Positions 13,401-25,210 of a DNA stretch of 64,000 nucleotides are shown here, piece after piece; position 1 is the first letter of the stretch; every line of letters begins with the position of its first letter. The notes beneath the pieces are model-generated. The model did no database searches and was not told the origin of the DNA. It saw only the letters and a list, made by a program, of their open reading frames with translations. The stretch is from Antiaris toxicaria (taxonomy: Eukaryota > Streptophyta > Magnoliopsida > Rosales > Moraceae). The DNA lies in assembly GCA_035233585.1 (NCBI GenBank), contig CP141160.1:26541499-26605498 (forward strand), in the 5' to 3' direction. A program made the translations under genes and the position numbers.

Positions 13401-13781
13401 GAAATTAAAGAAGAAAAATATCTTGGTAATTATTTTCTTCTAATGAATTTTTTTGATAGAACTTCTAAGTGAATGAATTGATTGATTTCAGTTGTCAAAA
13501 TGCTATAGTTATGGTTGACACGCCAACTAGCGAAAATGATTTTATTTCGGAACCTTTTCGGTACATTTTGCCCGACTAAGAGAGAGGAGAGCCGATTTTT
13601 GCTAATTTAAAATCATATGGATCCTATTCTGTAGGGCAAAATCATTTGGATCAAGCTAATATAATTATATCCCAGCCAAAAAAAAAAAAAGAAACAATAT
13701 GATGATGCTAATGATAACGATAAAACCTCATTAACAGAAAAATGCCAGTTATAGATAAGGCGTACCTTTACTTGCTATCGC
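10496..13781. other. Intergenic, no gene seen
   Basis: No reading frame here has coding character. At 11391-11600 two segments (catagacttttctcaaatta and gatatccagtgcaatctaac) each occur twice in shuffled order. There is a (TA)n run at 11723-11742. The block 12240-12720 looks like a worn repeat but I could not define its ends. A GA/GACAGA-rich stretch at 13923-13986 falls inside the last intron of the next gene. Confidence 0.5.
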
Positions 13782-14750
13782 CTATGCACTGTACTCCTCA
13801 AGATGCATCCACTTTGTAGAAGACCACTTGTTCCCTTTAATCACTGGGCATCCGCCTGTCAAAAAAGATAATACGAAATGAAAATAACAATTGACGATGA
13901 GAAATAACGAAATCAACAATAGCTAGAGAGAGAGAGAGAGACAGAAAGACAGAGAGACAGAGAGACAGAGACAGAGAGAGACAGAGTAATGTTTATGAAT
14001 CTAACCATGCAGACTTGATGGATCTAAAGTTGCATCAGGTCTCATACTCCAAAATAGTAAAGCATCACCCCTTTTCGGCTTCACCGCAAGGCCTTGTTTC
14101 CCACATTCAGATAGGTCATTCCAATTTGGCAATGAACTGAAGTTTCCCTTAGCAGCAGGAAATACTGTTTCGCCACCCTCTTCAACATCCGACCTGCATT
14201 AACAGCAGAAAAAATGACTGGATAAGAGGACCCATGGGACAAATTTGAGATAAATACGATTCGTTTACTGGATAAAATGTGCTAAACATAAGAAAAGATA
14301 GAATGCAAAATCTTACAAATACATCAGTAGAGTGGCAAGCCTTTGGCCTCCATTTTTTGTGTTAAATTCATCAAGGAAGTAATCGAAATGTGCGTCGTAC
14401 TTTTGACCGACTTCATAATGGAGAACTTGGAGTCCTTCGCCATGCTCTAAAGTAGGTTTGCGGTAGTTTATTTACCAATGACCATAAAAAGTAGAGATGG
14501 ATAAAATGGTACTAATTAAAGAAAAGAAACCCACAGGAAAAAACATCAACCACAAATGAAAAATGAAGAAAAGGATGCATGGAAGATGAGTAAGTTAACT
14601 AAGTTACTGTATCAATCACCAACTATTTTGATGGCTGCCCTGTTTCATTTTTTATTTTTTTTCCTTTCTTAAAGGAGAAACTGACAAGGAAAAGTATGTC
14701 TATGTCCAATTAGAAGAAAAAAACATATGATCTTGCTAGATTAAGGGTTT

Positions 14751-14781
<31 letters not shown>

Positions 14782-16957
14782 GTGTGGGTGGGGGGGATGG
14801 GCTCAAAAGGGTTTGCTAGTTTGAGAAAAACCAGATAATCACAAAGGAGCAAACGACGGAATGAAAAGGAAAGAAATGCACCATAGAAACTCCAAAATCA
14901 AAAAGACATAAGTTAGAAGCTGCAGCAGTGGGACCCAAGTGAAAACAACAGAATACTAGATTTACAGGTGACCTTGCTGATAGTAAATCACATGAATATA
15001 ACAGCAACCTTACAACTCATAAGTTGCAATATGACCATCCATCAACAGAATTTTATCTAGTAAAACATATAAAGCTCTTCAAGAAAAAAGGTGTAAGAGC
15101 AGGTAATTTTAAAAATCCGTCCATATAAGCACAAGAGATACCTCTTTTTTTTTTTTTTTTTTGTTTTACGGGTTGGTGGGGATAAATAAAGCTCTTGTTC
15201 TCCCTTTCTTATAAACAAGTAGAAGGCTTGATTCAAAAATAAGCAAAGCAAACCAATGAGCATAATGAAGCTTTTGTTCATAAATCACTCAGGAAATATG
15301 GACTTTTGAAGATTTCAGTAGAAAAGAGCAGAAGGTGAATATAGGTATTGTTTAATCTCGTACCTACAGGAATGAAAGTATAGTCTGCTATTCTCTTTTC
15401 AATATCCTTTACTATCTTATCACGTCCTCTCTTGAGAAACATGCCTGAGCTGGTGCGAACCCTGCATGCACACAAGACCTTGGATTTCAGTGCATAAATA
15501 TCGAACAAGTCTCAGTATTATTTTCCTTAATAATTTTTACAGCACCAGAAACTATGACCAATGGGTCTTTCTATCAAAACTAATACGGCCAAGTGGAAAT
15601 GGAAGGATGGAATCATGGAAATGCATACCTGCTATCCTTGCTTTTCCCTGTCTTGCTATCAACAACAGTTGATTTTACCATACGTGGTTCAGCAATACTA
15701 ATTAAGTATTCACATTCTTCCTTGGACTGTTCACAATGAAAGTAATGACTAGTGCCGTCAGAGTTCAGACAATTAATATTTGTTGCACATACACATCAAT
15801 ATAAAACACGTAGTTTCGTGTATTAAAAGACGTCATGATATAGAATCCACGGTTGAAGCACTAAGAAACACTAATCATATCTCAAAAACGCCTGGAAAAA
15901 AAAATGGCTCAAAGGTTGGATTTGACAACTTGCCAACTACGTGAACTGAACAGATAGAAACAGAGTTTTAGTTTATTTATAATATGTCTTTATGTTCACA
16001 CTCCACATTCCGTTGCCAGTACGCGAAGAAGAAGAAGAGAGAAAGTCGACCTTCGAATGTAAATTATTTAAAAACTACTTCATCTCTCTTCTTATAAAGA
16101 CCTGCTGTGTAACATTTTATTTGCAGAATTTGTTTTTAGTTAACTGACTAAAATACCGCTCGACTTTGACTTTCGTTTTTAGACTGGAGTTATCTCTCTC
16201 CATAAAATATAAGAAATAACAAATGCAGAGCCGCATTCCCCACCAAGGTAAACGCATCAAAACCTCAATTGTCAAGCAAAACAGAGTACAATGGAAATTT
16301 TCCATAAAATTTCATCGATCTACAACAATTTTCTAAGGTTTCACTTAGATTTTTTTGATACAACTTTATACAATCCCAATCTTCAAATATTTAGATGAGA
16401 GTAACTTTAAGCACCGACGGATAGATAGATCTACGCCATTGACCCACACAATGATAACATCATCAAAATCAAATTTAGCTCAACCAAAACTCAATTAAAT
16501 AGACAGAGCAAAAAAACATATATTACTTAGCCTAAATTTGATTTATGAAATATAAACTGAAGAAGAAGGAATTGTACCAAGAAATTGTGGTATATGAAAG
16601 CTCTTGGCTCCCAAGAGAGAACCTCGGTCCACTGCTCTCCTCTCTTCCCCAGTCCATCACTTCTGCAACCAAACACATGGAAAAAAAAAATTCAACCATC
16701 TCGATCGCTTAAAAACCTAAGCCGCACTGGTTCCAACCAGATCGATTTCTACGCGATTATGCGTACCTTTCGAAAATTCTGCGCCGGAAGGAGCTCAGAT
16801 CGTTAGGCAGAGAATCGTCGGAGCTCACCGGGAGAGAAACGATTCCGAGAGCCAAAAGCATCAGAAGAACAACCGAGAGCATGAACAGCATCGAGAAGAC
16901 GAGCGTGGCCGTCGACCATTTTCGAGCGTGCAGCCGAGTATAACGCCCCTTCGCCAT
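13782..16957 (-). CDS. P4H: Prolyl 4-hydroxylase, type II membrane protein
   Basis: Fe(II)/2-oxoglutarate dioxygenase that hydroxylates peptidyl-proline in secretory-pathway proteins such as extensins and AGPs (family knowledge). Minus-strand exons: 16957-16767, 16662-16578, 15726-15629, 15461-15364, 14446-14317, 14193-14006 and 13855-13782. Phases match and give 287 aa, the length I recall for At1g20270. A short basic N-terminus (MAKGRYTRLHARKW) precedes one membrane helix at about 17-40, so the catalytic domain should be lumenal in ER/Golgi. Family motifs are EVLSWEPRAFIYHNFL, SKEECEYLI and YDAHFDYF. Predicted iron ligands are His177, Asp179 and His263. Lys273, ten residues after His263, should bind 2-oxoglutarate. 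All expected residues are present and I see no defect. Confidence 0.95.
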
Positions 16958-17091
16958 TGTTGAAGGAGCTTACAAGCCCAGGCGCCCTAAAAAGCTCGAT
17001 CGGAGAATCGAAACCGCTATATTTTTCTTCTCCAAACCTCTCGTGAATTTTTAATCGCGCTTCGGTCGTTTCAAGGGCGCGGCGCTAGCGG

Positions 17092-17099
17092 TATTTATA
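17092..17099 (-). promoter_or_regulatory. Probable TATA box of the prolyl 4-hydroxylase gene
   Basis: The minus strand reads TATAAATA within ctataaataccgc, 135-142 bases upstream of the ATG at 16957, in a local GC-rich island. That spacing fits a 5' leader of roughly 100 bases. No transcript evidence is available. Confidence 0.55.
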
Positions 17100-17109
17100 G
17101 ATTTCAAAA

Positions 17110-18552
17110 TCTCTAGTCAAACAGAATTCGGTAATTTGTAATTACGAAACAGCCCCTGCTCTCTTTAGTGGAGGATTTGGGTTGGCCTAGTTAATTAATG
17201 GGTGTTTTGGTAAATTAAGGACACTAGCGGTTTCGTTTTCCCGGCTTATACGGTATTGTGTGCTGCACCATGTTTGGAGACTAGTATCGACTCAGCTACT
17301 TCTCGAAGAGCACCCTTTTCTCCCAATGTGTTTTTTTTAATTATCAGGCAAAACTTAAAACTAATAATAAGAATCTATACTTTTTGTCTTATCAATAATC
17401 ATTGTTAATTTAGTCATTAATATAAGTTTTTAATAATATAATTTGTGAGTATTTAAATTAAAAATTATAGTACAATATATTAAAGTGCAACACGAGAAAA
17501 AGTTTTTAATCATAAATTAAACTATTAAATAATTAATTCAATAATTAAAATAACAATATTTATATATATTACAAAATATAATCTGTATCATACATTTTTT
17601 CTATATTAAAGTATTAAAACTAAATTCAAGACCGCATCATCGTTATCACCAAACAAAAGAAGGTAACTGGTAAAATAAAAAAAATCAAATTCATTACTTT
17701 AAAAAATCAAATTCAAAGCCAACCAAAAAATCTTCACAAGTCAGAAGTTTAACTCGTCAACGATGAAATTCCAACTCATTTTCTTTTTCAATTTTAAACC
17801 GAAATTTCCAACTCATTTTCCGCTTCTTTTTGCGCTCGGTATGCCTTTCTTCATTACATTCTTTTTTGTGCGCCAGTTTTCACTGATACTTTTAAGGGTT
17901 GTTAAGAGCCTTAAAAAAATGTCTCCAAAACCATTTTTTTTGGTATTTGTTTCTATCTTATTATTATTTTTTATTATTTATATTTTTAAAACATTATAAT
18001 AAATTTTAAATTTTTAAAATCTATAATTTTGTATATACAAATTTAAATAAGATGATTTTTTTAATTATATAGAATTTTGATAAAAAAATAATATTTATAT
18101 TGATTTTTTTTAAAGATTTTTAAAATTTTATATTTTTTCACATCAAACAAATTTTTCATCAAATATATTTTTCAAAATAACTTTTTTCCAAAAAAAAAAA
18201 AAAACTCCAAAACGACACTTTTACTCATGGCATTGTTTTTACAATCAAATCAATAAGGAGTCACTAATTAAAATAATATAGGTAGCAATTTATTCAATTA
18301 CCGTAGTCCCTAATATAAAATAACCGAACTCCTATGTTGAACGACTTCTTTCAGGAGTTTGTATTTTTTTTCTCAGAAAATAAAACTATTTCTTTGTTCC
18401 TCCCCTTTTTTTCCCGATAAAAATCTGTGTGAACTTGAACATCATACCCAAGATATCATAGCCCTTACAAGAAGAAACAATAAGAAAATTAACTGAAATT
18501 GCGGGATGACTCATGTCACATAAATTTGAAAACAAAATCCAAAAAAATAAAT
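17110..18552. other. Intergenic AT-rich DNA with a decayed MITE-like repeat
   Basis: No gene seen. About 17895-18215 carries a repeat that recurs, diverged, at 20935-21490, 43450-44160 and reversed near 63360-63665. Shared words are aaaatctataattttgtata, attgattttttttaaa and tttttaaaattttatatttt, then a run of A. Ends and target duplications are not clear. Confidence 0.5.
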
Positions 18553-18912
18553 TCATAACTCTATACAGTCTTCTAGAATCCGTTTATTGGAAACATCATA
18601 CTTGGGTAAGCTAAAAATTTGACCAAGAAGCCTGTCAATCCATCTCTTAACGTTGTCGATGACACACGCATCAAAGAACTCAAACAAGCCTTCAAAGGGG
18701 AACTTCAAGCCTTCTATATCTTCATCTTCCTTAGGCAATAACGTCTTTGGAACCCAATACACCTTTGCTCCGCCTCTTTGAAGTGGCCTCTTAACCTTCA
18801 CATATTGCCCGTTTTGATTACCGGGGAATGGCGGTGCTGGAGTCTTCCATGGACAAAGGGGCATCAAGTCCTTCAATGTCACTAAGCGTGGAGTGCTCTC
18901 AGAAGAAACCAT
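18553..18912 (-). CDS. Uncharacterised 119-aa protein, single exon
   Basis: I do not recognise a family. The frame starts MVSSESTPRLVTLKDLMP and ends NKRILEDCIEL, with no signal peptide or membrane helix. A Pro-rich N-terminal part (PLCPWKTPAPPFPGNQNGQ) is followed by a basic stretch (KVKRPLQRGGAKVYW) and an acidic-amphipathic C-terminal half (FPFEGLFEFFDACVIDNVKRWIDRLL is the core, shown here only as positions about 72-97). Codon use looks coding, amino acids are balanced, and a TATA-like word (ccatatattc, minus strand) lies about 80 bases upstream. It could be a small plant-specific gene or a piece of a larger one. No splice partner is evident. Confidence 0.6.
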   Translation of the reverse strand: MVSSESTPRLVTLKDLMPLCPWKTPAPPFPGNQNGQYVKVKRPLQRGGAKVYWVPKTLLPKEDEDIEGLKFPFEGLFEFFDACVIDNVKRWIDRLLGQIFSLPKYDVSNKRILEDCIEL

Positions 18913-19734
18913 CTATGACTAGTAGTGGAATGAATGTAGACAATCTATTTTGGTTTTTGCCTTGATAGGGGAGTTTTGCAGAGGGTGTTTGAATATATGG
19001 AGATGTGAATGTATTTGCTGTGGGATTGGCAATTAAGTGAGTCTCTATTTGTTTCCTCTGAAATTGAATCCTCCCAAAAATACAAACATATTTGGAAACA
19101 AATTTTTGAGAAAGAAGTCATATAAGGATTTGTTGTTTGAAAATATTTATTGCATATATTGTAAAACAGCTGATATTCATGAATTGTTTTGGTAAGAAAA
19201 TAAGGATGGATAGGAACGCTAATTAAGATGATGATGAAAAAGGCCTTTGGTGAGTATTGTTTCCTTCTAAGGAATTTTGAAGGAGAATGATTGGAGCCAA
19301 ATTAGGATTATTAGGAATATATTTTGTTTTAAAGTGTGGTTACAATGTTTGAAATATCAAAATATATCGTATTAATAGACTGTATAAATACGACACAAAT
19401 ATCAAAACAAACAAAAACAAACAATAAGTATAAGACCCATAATGAGTACATGCAGTTGAGGATCGGCATGATAATTTTATTCATTTTATGACTTATTTTT
19501 AACTTTTGTGTGAGATTTATGATTTATTTTATTTCTCTTACTAAGATTTCATATTATTCAAATAATTTTAGGAAATCATACAATGTAACATATTTAAAAG
19601 GTACTAGTGAAAATTATATCATATTTTAAAACGATATAAAATTATAATATATTTAAATTTATTACATAATAAAATACTAAAATTATCCATATTAGTATTT
19701 TCTTTTTTCAAAAACCCCCCAAAATCCATTCTCT

Positions 19735-19766
<32 letters not shown>

Positions 19767-20600
19767 CCCCACCCCCCCCCCCCCAAAAAAAAAATTAAGG
19801 AAAAAAACCACCAAACCCTAGACCCATGCTGCTGTCGGAAAAGGCAAGCCCATTGCCAAAAAAGACAACGAAGTCATCGATAGGCACGACCAACGATCTC
19901 GTGAGGGTGGGTTGTTGCTTATTGCTAGCAAAACTTTGGCAGAATCGCAAGGCTGCTCTTCAAAAACAACGTTGTTGGGATTGTAATTTCAACACGATTC
20001 CCACAGTCACAAGGTTGAGATCGGCCATGATCCATTGGGATTTCATGGTCGAACTGAGAAGAGAAAGTCGGAGAGGAGATTTCATACCAATGAAGTCGAG
20101 ATCTCATCAGACATAAAGCTCAGGACTTTCCTCGTGTCTCGTTACAAGCTCACGACTGTCGTGAACTCTGATGACTTGTCAAAGAAGGTTGATGACAACA
20201 TACAGCAATAGTGACCACCCAAATGACAAGTTTGCTCACGATCTCGATGGTGACAGTAAAGGAGACAACGAGAGTTGCTAAAGAGAGAGAATAGGAGGAG
20301 AGAGAGAGAATCAAGAATATTTTTGATTTTTTTTATCTTACTTTTATCCTAATTATGCTATTTGACAATAATAGTTTTAAATCCATTATTATTTTATAAT
20401 CATATATGAAATTATGTTATGACACAAGATGATCCAGTATGATTATTAGATGAGATGACACCAACACAATACCAAACATAAATGAGCCCCAAAAAATAAT
20501 AATAATAATAATAAAAGGGACCAGACCAACCATTTGACTAGTCTAGCGAGCGTTTAAAACAAGCTCCAATCAGTGGCTCTAAAAATATTCATTCAACTTC
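18913..20600. other. Intergenic, no convincing gene
   Basis: The AT-rich stretch to 19720 is followed by a (CT)n run and C tract at 19737-19784, then about 500 bases of higher GC (19800-20310) with weak open frames on both strands and a GA-rich end. This GC-rich core between AT-rich flanks resembles a worn non-autonomous transposon, but I could not find terminal repeats. Confidence 0.4.
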
Positions 20601-20628
20601 AACATCCTAAAAAAGACGATTACATTTA

Positions 20629-20840
20629 AAAGAAGAAGAACAAAGAAGAAGAAGAAGCAGGATATGCAATGAAAAAGAAACGACTGAAAATAGAAAATGA
20701 GGACATTTGCCGACAAAACAACAATAAACAAGCAAAAAAAAAAAAAAAAAAGAAGAAGAAGAAGTAAGATATGCAATGAAAAAGAAGCGACAGCGAATAG
20801 AAAATGAGGACATTTACCGATATAAAAAAAATAAACAAGC
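20629..20840. repeat. Tandem duplication with AAG-rich spacers, period ~106 bp
   Basis: Two ~80-bp units, near 20655-20734 and 20761-20840, share gatatgcaatgaaaaagaa, aatagaaaatgaggacattt and ataaacaagc. They are separated by a long A run and (AAG)n. The Phe/Leu-rich open frames on the minus strand here come from this repeat. Confidence 0.8.
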
Positions 20841-20934
20841 CCAAAAATAAAGATTTGAAAAAAAGAGAAAATAAAAAAAAAAATCAAACGACAGCATAAA
20901 TTTATAAACTGAAGAGGCATTTAGAGACCAAATT

Positions 20935-21490
20935 TTGATATCTAAAACAATTTATTTGGTACTTTTTTTTTTCTACCTTACCATTACATTTTATTATTTA
21001 TACCTTCAAAACGCTTTACTAAACTTCAAACTTTAAGCATTCGTTTAGTTCAATGTTTTAGCATGATTTAGATTGCAAGTTACACTAAATAAATCATTTC
21101 GTTCCAATTTTGTTTAGTTTGATTTGTGTTAGATATTATGAAAATAAAGTTAACTTGTATTAAAAATTATGTTGAAATAATAAAAGTAAAATTAAGAAAT
21201 TGTAAAAATGAATCCTACCAAATCACATTAAATTATAATTAATTTGACCAACTTAGCTTAACTTGCAATCTAGATAGCGTGGAATCAAATGAACCATAAA
21301 AATCTATAAATTTACGTATATAAGTTCAAATTATATTTTTTTTAGTTACATATAATTTTAAGAAAAATAAAACAATATCTAAACTATTTTTTTAATAAAT
21401 TTTTAAAAATTTATATTTTTTAAGTTTAAATAGTTTTTTTTCTCAAACACATCCTTCAAACTACATTCTTCTTTATAAAAAAATCTCCAA
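20935..21490. mobile_element. Decayed MITE-like element split by a second insertion
   Basis: The flanks match the repeat at 17895-18215: caaactttaa on the left and aaaatctataaatttacgta on the right. Between them, about 21040-21296, sits a different ~255-bp element with imperfect ~36-bp inverted ends. Its left end contains agattgcaagtta and its right end taacttgcaatct, with outer ends gttcaat and gtgaac-type words. The nesting order is clear but exact borders are not. Confidence 0.6.
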
Positions 21491-21544
21491 ATCTCCTTAA
21501 CTTGGGAAGTTAAGAAGATGATGACAAAAACAAAAAAATCAAAA

Positions 21545-21890
21545 ACACAAACAAAAACCTTAGAGACGACATGAAATAACGGAACGACGACATATAGAAA
21601 AGCGAGAACTTGAAAAAAAGAGACCAAGGACGTAAAACCTAACAACGACAATATTTAGAAAATCAACGACAAAAGTCCTGAACGACACCAATCGCTAGAA
21701 AACAACAACCTTCAAAAGCGAAATTAAACGTAAAAACGACATAATGAAAACGACAAAAAAAGAATGAAAGAAACAAAAAGGAACCCGGACGACGTTAGAA
21801 TGCCAGCAACAACCGAGACGACGCGCTCTTCAAACTGCTGATTGGACCATACCAAAACGCCGTCGTACGGTCGTACCATAGCAAAACCCC
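21545..21890. promoter_or_regulatory. AACGAC-rich region upstream of the PPR gene
   Basis: The + strand contains many AACGAC/ACGACA words (gaacgacgacat, aacgacaatat, caacgacaaaag, gaacgacacc, aaacgacat, aaacgacaaaa) just before the PPR start. The same kind of cluster precedes the pseudouridine synthase gene. A promoter role is inferred from position only. Confidence 0.4.
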
Positions 21891-21971
21891 CACTGACAGT
21901 CTTATGCCTCCTCCCATTTCTCTCTTTACCGCCACTGATACTGTTGAAAGCACGAGAGCTACGTTTCGAAA

Positions 21972-23591
21972 ATGGCCTTAACCAAATCAAAGCTGCGTTT
22001 TCCCAGTCTCCTTTCTTCTCACTTCAGACGCCATCTGGTACTTTCCTCTTTCTCTTCATCTTCATCGTCATCTTCGTCAGAAGCACATCTTTCGGAGGAG
22101 TACTCAAATGACAATTCCCAAACTGCCCCTCCCACCACCAACTTGTCCTCCGAAGAAACCCTAATCGCCGACAGATTTCACTCTCTCATCAAACTCCACC
22201 ACCGCAAGAACCCAAGTCCCGAATCCAACCCCTCTCCTCCCAACCCCAACTTCACAATACCCTCTCTCTCCCTCGACTTCTCCCAAATCTCCGCCGTCCA
22301 TTATCTCTCCCCCGCCGTCGTCCGCCGCGTGATCGAGAAATGCGGTGGGGTCCGCCACGGCATCCCGGTCCTCCAGACCCTCGCCTTCTTCAACTGGGCC
22401 ATGGCCCAACCCGGCCTGGCCCAATCCCCCGAGCCCTACAACGAGATGGTCGACCTCGCCGGGAAGGTCAGACAATTCGACCTCGCGTGGCACGTCATCG
22501 ACCTCATGAAGTCCCGGAACGTGGAAATTACGATCGAGACCTTCTCGATCCTCGTGCGCCGGTACGTCAGGGCAGGATTCGCTGCGGAGGCCGTGCACGC
22601 TTTTAACCGTATGGACGACTATGGCGTCAAGCCTGACAAGATTGCTTTCTCTGTTGTGATCAGTAATCTGTGCAAGAAAAGAAGAGCGACCGAAGCGCAG
22701 TCGTTTTTCGACGGATTGAAGCATAAGTTCGAGATTGATGTCGTTTTGTACACGAACTTGATCCACGGCTGGTGCCGTGCGGGTGACATTTCGGAGGCCG
22801 AGAGGGTTTTTGGTGAAATGAAAAGGGCGGGTGTTAAGCCTAATGTCTACACTTACAGTATTGTCATTGACGCTTTGTGTAGGTGTGGGCAAGTCACTCG
22901 TGCACATGATGTTTTCGCGGAGATGATCGGTGGCGGGTGTCAGCCAAACGCGGTTACTTTCAATAATCTCATGCGTGTTCATGTCAAGGCTGGGAGGACA
23001 CAAAAGGTTTTGCAGGTGTTTAACCAGATGAAGAGGCTGAAATGCGAACCGGATGTGATTACATACAATTTTCTGATAGACTGTCATTGCAAGGATGAGA
23101 ATCTTGATGAGGCTGTGAAGGTGCTCAACTTGATGGTTAAGAAAGGGTGCAATCCGAATTCGTCGACGTTTAACCCCATATTTAGGCTGATCGCAAAGTT
23201 GAAGGACGTGAATGGTGCTCATAGGATGTTTGCCAAGATGAAGGACTCCAAGTGCAAGCCTAACACTGTGACCTATAATGTGTTGATGCAAATGTTTGCA
23301 GAGTCGAAATCTACTGATATGGTGCTCAAGCTAAAGCAGGAGATGGATGAGAATGAGGTTGAGCCTAATGTGAACACTTACCGGGTTTTGATCGTGATGT
23401 TTTGCGGAATGGGTCATTGGAACAATGCCTACAAGTTCTTTAGGGAGATGATTGAGGAGAAGTGTTTGAAACCAAGTTTGCCTGTTTATGAGATGGTTTT
23501 GGAGCAGCTTAGGAAGGCAGGGCAGTTGAAGAAGCATGAGAAGTTAGTGGAGAAAATGGTCGCTAGGGGATTTGTAACTCGTCCATTGTAG
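21972..23591 (+). CDS. P-type pentatricopeptide repeat protein, probably mitochondrial
   Basis: An intronless 539-aa protein that should bind organelle RNA in a sequence-specific way. The first ~40 residues are Arg/Ser-rich with a long serine run and few acidic residues, like a mitochondrial presequence. From about residue 150 to the end there are roughly ten 35-residue PPR motifs, such as VLYTNLIHGWCRAGDISEAE, VTYNVLMQMFAESKSTDMV and PVYEMVLEQLRKAGQLKKHE. There is no E, E+ or DYW extension, so it is the P class and not an editing factor. The ending EKMVARGFVTRPL and length match the Arabidopsis protein I recall as At1g20300 (assignment from memory). The gene converges on the LYR gene, 240 bases away. 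A long minus-strand frame across it is an antisense shadow. Confidence 0.94.
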   Translation: MALTKSKLRFPSLLSSHFRRHLVLSSFSSSSSSSSSEAHLSEEYSNDNSQTAPPTTNLSSEETLIADRFHSLIKLHHRKNPSPESNPSPPNPNFTIPSLSLDFSQISAVHYLSPAVVRRVIEKCGGVRHGIPVLQTLAFFNWAMAQPGLAQSPEPYNEMVDLAGKVRQFDLAWHVIDLMKSRNVEITIETFSILVRRYVRAGFAAEAVHAFNRMDDYGVKPDKIAFSVVISNLCKKRRATEAQSFFDGLKHKFEIDVVLYTNLIHGWCRAGDISEAERVFGEMKRAGVKPNVYTYSIVIDALCRCGQVTRAHDVFAEMIGGGCQPNAVTFNNLMRVHVKAGRTQKVLQVFNQMKRLKCEPDVITYNFLIDCHCKDENLDEAVKVLNLMVKKGCNPNSSTFNPIFRLIAKLKDVNGAHRMFAKMKDSKCKPNTVTYNVLMQMFAESKSTDMVLKLKQEMDENEVEPNVNTYRVLIVMFCGMGHWNNAYKFFREMIEEKCLKPSLPVYEMVLEQLRKAGQLKKHEKLVEKMVARGFVTRPL

Positions 23592-23831
23592 TATTAGCTT
23601 TGTCTTGTTTCTTTGTTGAGTTTTGTAACTGTGTTGTACTCATCCGTTGATGATGAAATTTTGATGGAACTTGAGCAATTTTATATGTAAGCTTGATCAT
23701 TTATTGTCTGATGGCTGGTTCCTCTTACGATTTCAGGAAAACAATCATCAAGTAACATAACAGTAAATTTAAATGTAACAAGACTCATCAAAAAAGAGTT
23801 ACATAGGCAAAAAAAGGGCAGTTGAACCCTG

Positions 23832-24586
23832 CTAAGAGTGGCCTTGCATATCTAACATCTCCCTGAGACCTTTCAGTCTCTCTGATCCTTCACTAATCAA
23901 AAAGCGAATCCTTTGTCTGTCATCGCAGTTCCGGTTATTCTCCATCTCTTGTCTGATCGCCTGTCTTAGTTCCGCTGTTCAAAAGAAAAGAAAAGAAAAA
24001 AAAGTCATACAACACCGGAAATCCTAGATATGCACATAACATTAGTAATTAAAGAAATCCATGACATGAAACATATTCCGAAGACATCAAACATTAGATT
24101 GTCGAATTCATCAGAAGACAAGAAAATCTCACTTAAAATCTGCATTTCTCACTATAGCTTATGAAAAGAAATACTTTGTGTATGACAAGGATATATAATA
24201 GTAGATAGGTTCTGCAACAAAAATTCTGTCCAAATTCCCTCGAATCTAATAGTAAAACTACATATTCATCTTTGAAAACCAAAGAAAACATATTAACGGT
24301 AATTTTTAGGGGATAAGAAATCTACTATCACTTAATAAGAAGGACATTTATCAATGACAGTTAAAAAAGAGGGGGATGGGGGCACAAATTTATCGATTTT
24401 CAAATAAAAACGGGGGACAAAATTATCGAAATTTTTTTTCCCCTTTGGCTAACGTTTCTGCTTAAAATTTAGTGTATCACCTCGAGCATGAAGAGGGGCT
24501 CTTCGAGCAGTTCTTAGTGCTTGTCGATAGAGCTTCAATACTCGAGCACGGAGAATAAAATCACGCAAATCGAAGGAAACAGCCAT
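23832..24586 (-). CDS. LYR-motif protein (LYRM family, EMB1793-like)
   Basis: A small 82-aa protein in two exons, 24586-24481 and 23974-23832. It starts MAVSFDLRDFILRARVLKLY; the LYR triplet is residues 19-21, followed by RQALRTARRAP. The second exon adds ELRQAIRQEMENNRNCDD, RQRIRFLISEGSERLKGL and REMLDMQGHS. LYR proteins are mitochondrial adaptors that bind acyl carrier protein and help assemble respiratory complexes or Fe-S clusters (family knowledge); the exact partner cannot be told here. The 506-bp intron contains nothing notable. The likely Arabidopsis equivalent is At1g76060 (EMB1793), from memory, and the position fits. Confidence 0.9.
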
Positions 24587-25210
24587 AACTGGGTCTTTCC
24601 TTATCACCAACAGAATCCAGTCAGAGCTTCGTATAGATTTCTCAACGCGTGAAGGCGATTCGAGAAACTGCTAATTTCTGAAAGCAAAATGAAATTGAAA
24701 GATTACGATTAACAACAATACACCGAACCTAGGGTGTTCCGAAGAATGTCAAAGGCAGAGATTTTAAATTGAAAAATAAATGAATTTTAATGCGAACCTG
24801 GGGAAACGATTCAGTGATAGAGATCTACTGCAACAGTTTGACGGAGATTTTAGTTTCGAACTCACGACTCGCGCTGATGAAATATGCTGATGGGAAAGGA
24901 GCTCAACCCCAAGTTTTATTATATGTGTTGTTGTTTTTTTGGGAGAGTTTGGATCTCCGGCGAGGTTACGGTTGCTCCTCCCGCTAGGCTTTGGGTGATG
25001 GTGTTTTTCCAGCACTATTCGGGGCCGAGGTGGTTATTGATTGTGATGATTTTTGGTCGGGATGGTTATATGCCTCTTTGTTTGGAGGTTCTTCTTTTTA
25101 TTGGCTTTATTGGCTTTGAGGGTGATCTCTCCATTGCTCTTCGTTTGTTTGGCGTGGTTCGTTTTCTGGTTAGAGGATGGTTTTTCAAATTCTTTTGGTT
25201 AGAGAAATAA
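24587..25210. other. Intergenic, upstream of the LYR gene
   Basis: This holds the LYR gene's probable 5' leader and promoter. Open frames at 24764-25210 on both strands lack family resemblance and I do not accept them as genes. Confidence 0.5.

Noticed and set aside
19826..20116. 96-codon open frame in a GC-richer patch
   Set aside because: No family resemblance, no splice partner and an equally open opposite strand.
22161..23291. 376-codon open frame on the minus strand across the PPR gene
   Set aside because: It is antisense to a clear PPR protein and has no domain. The long frame results from codon bias of the + strand gene.
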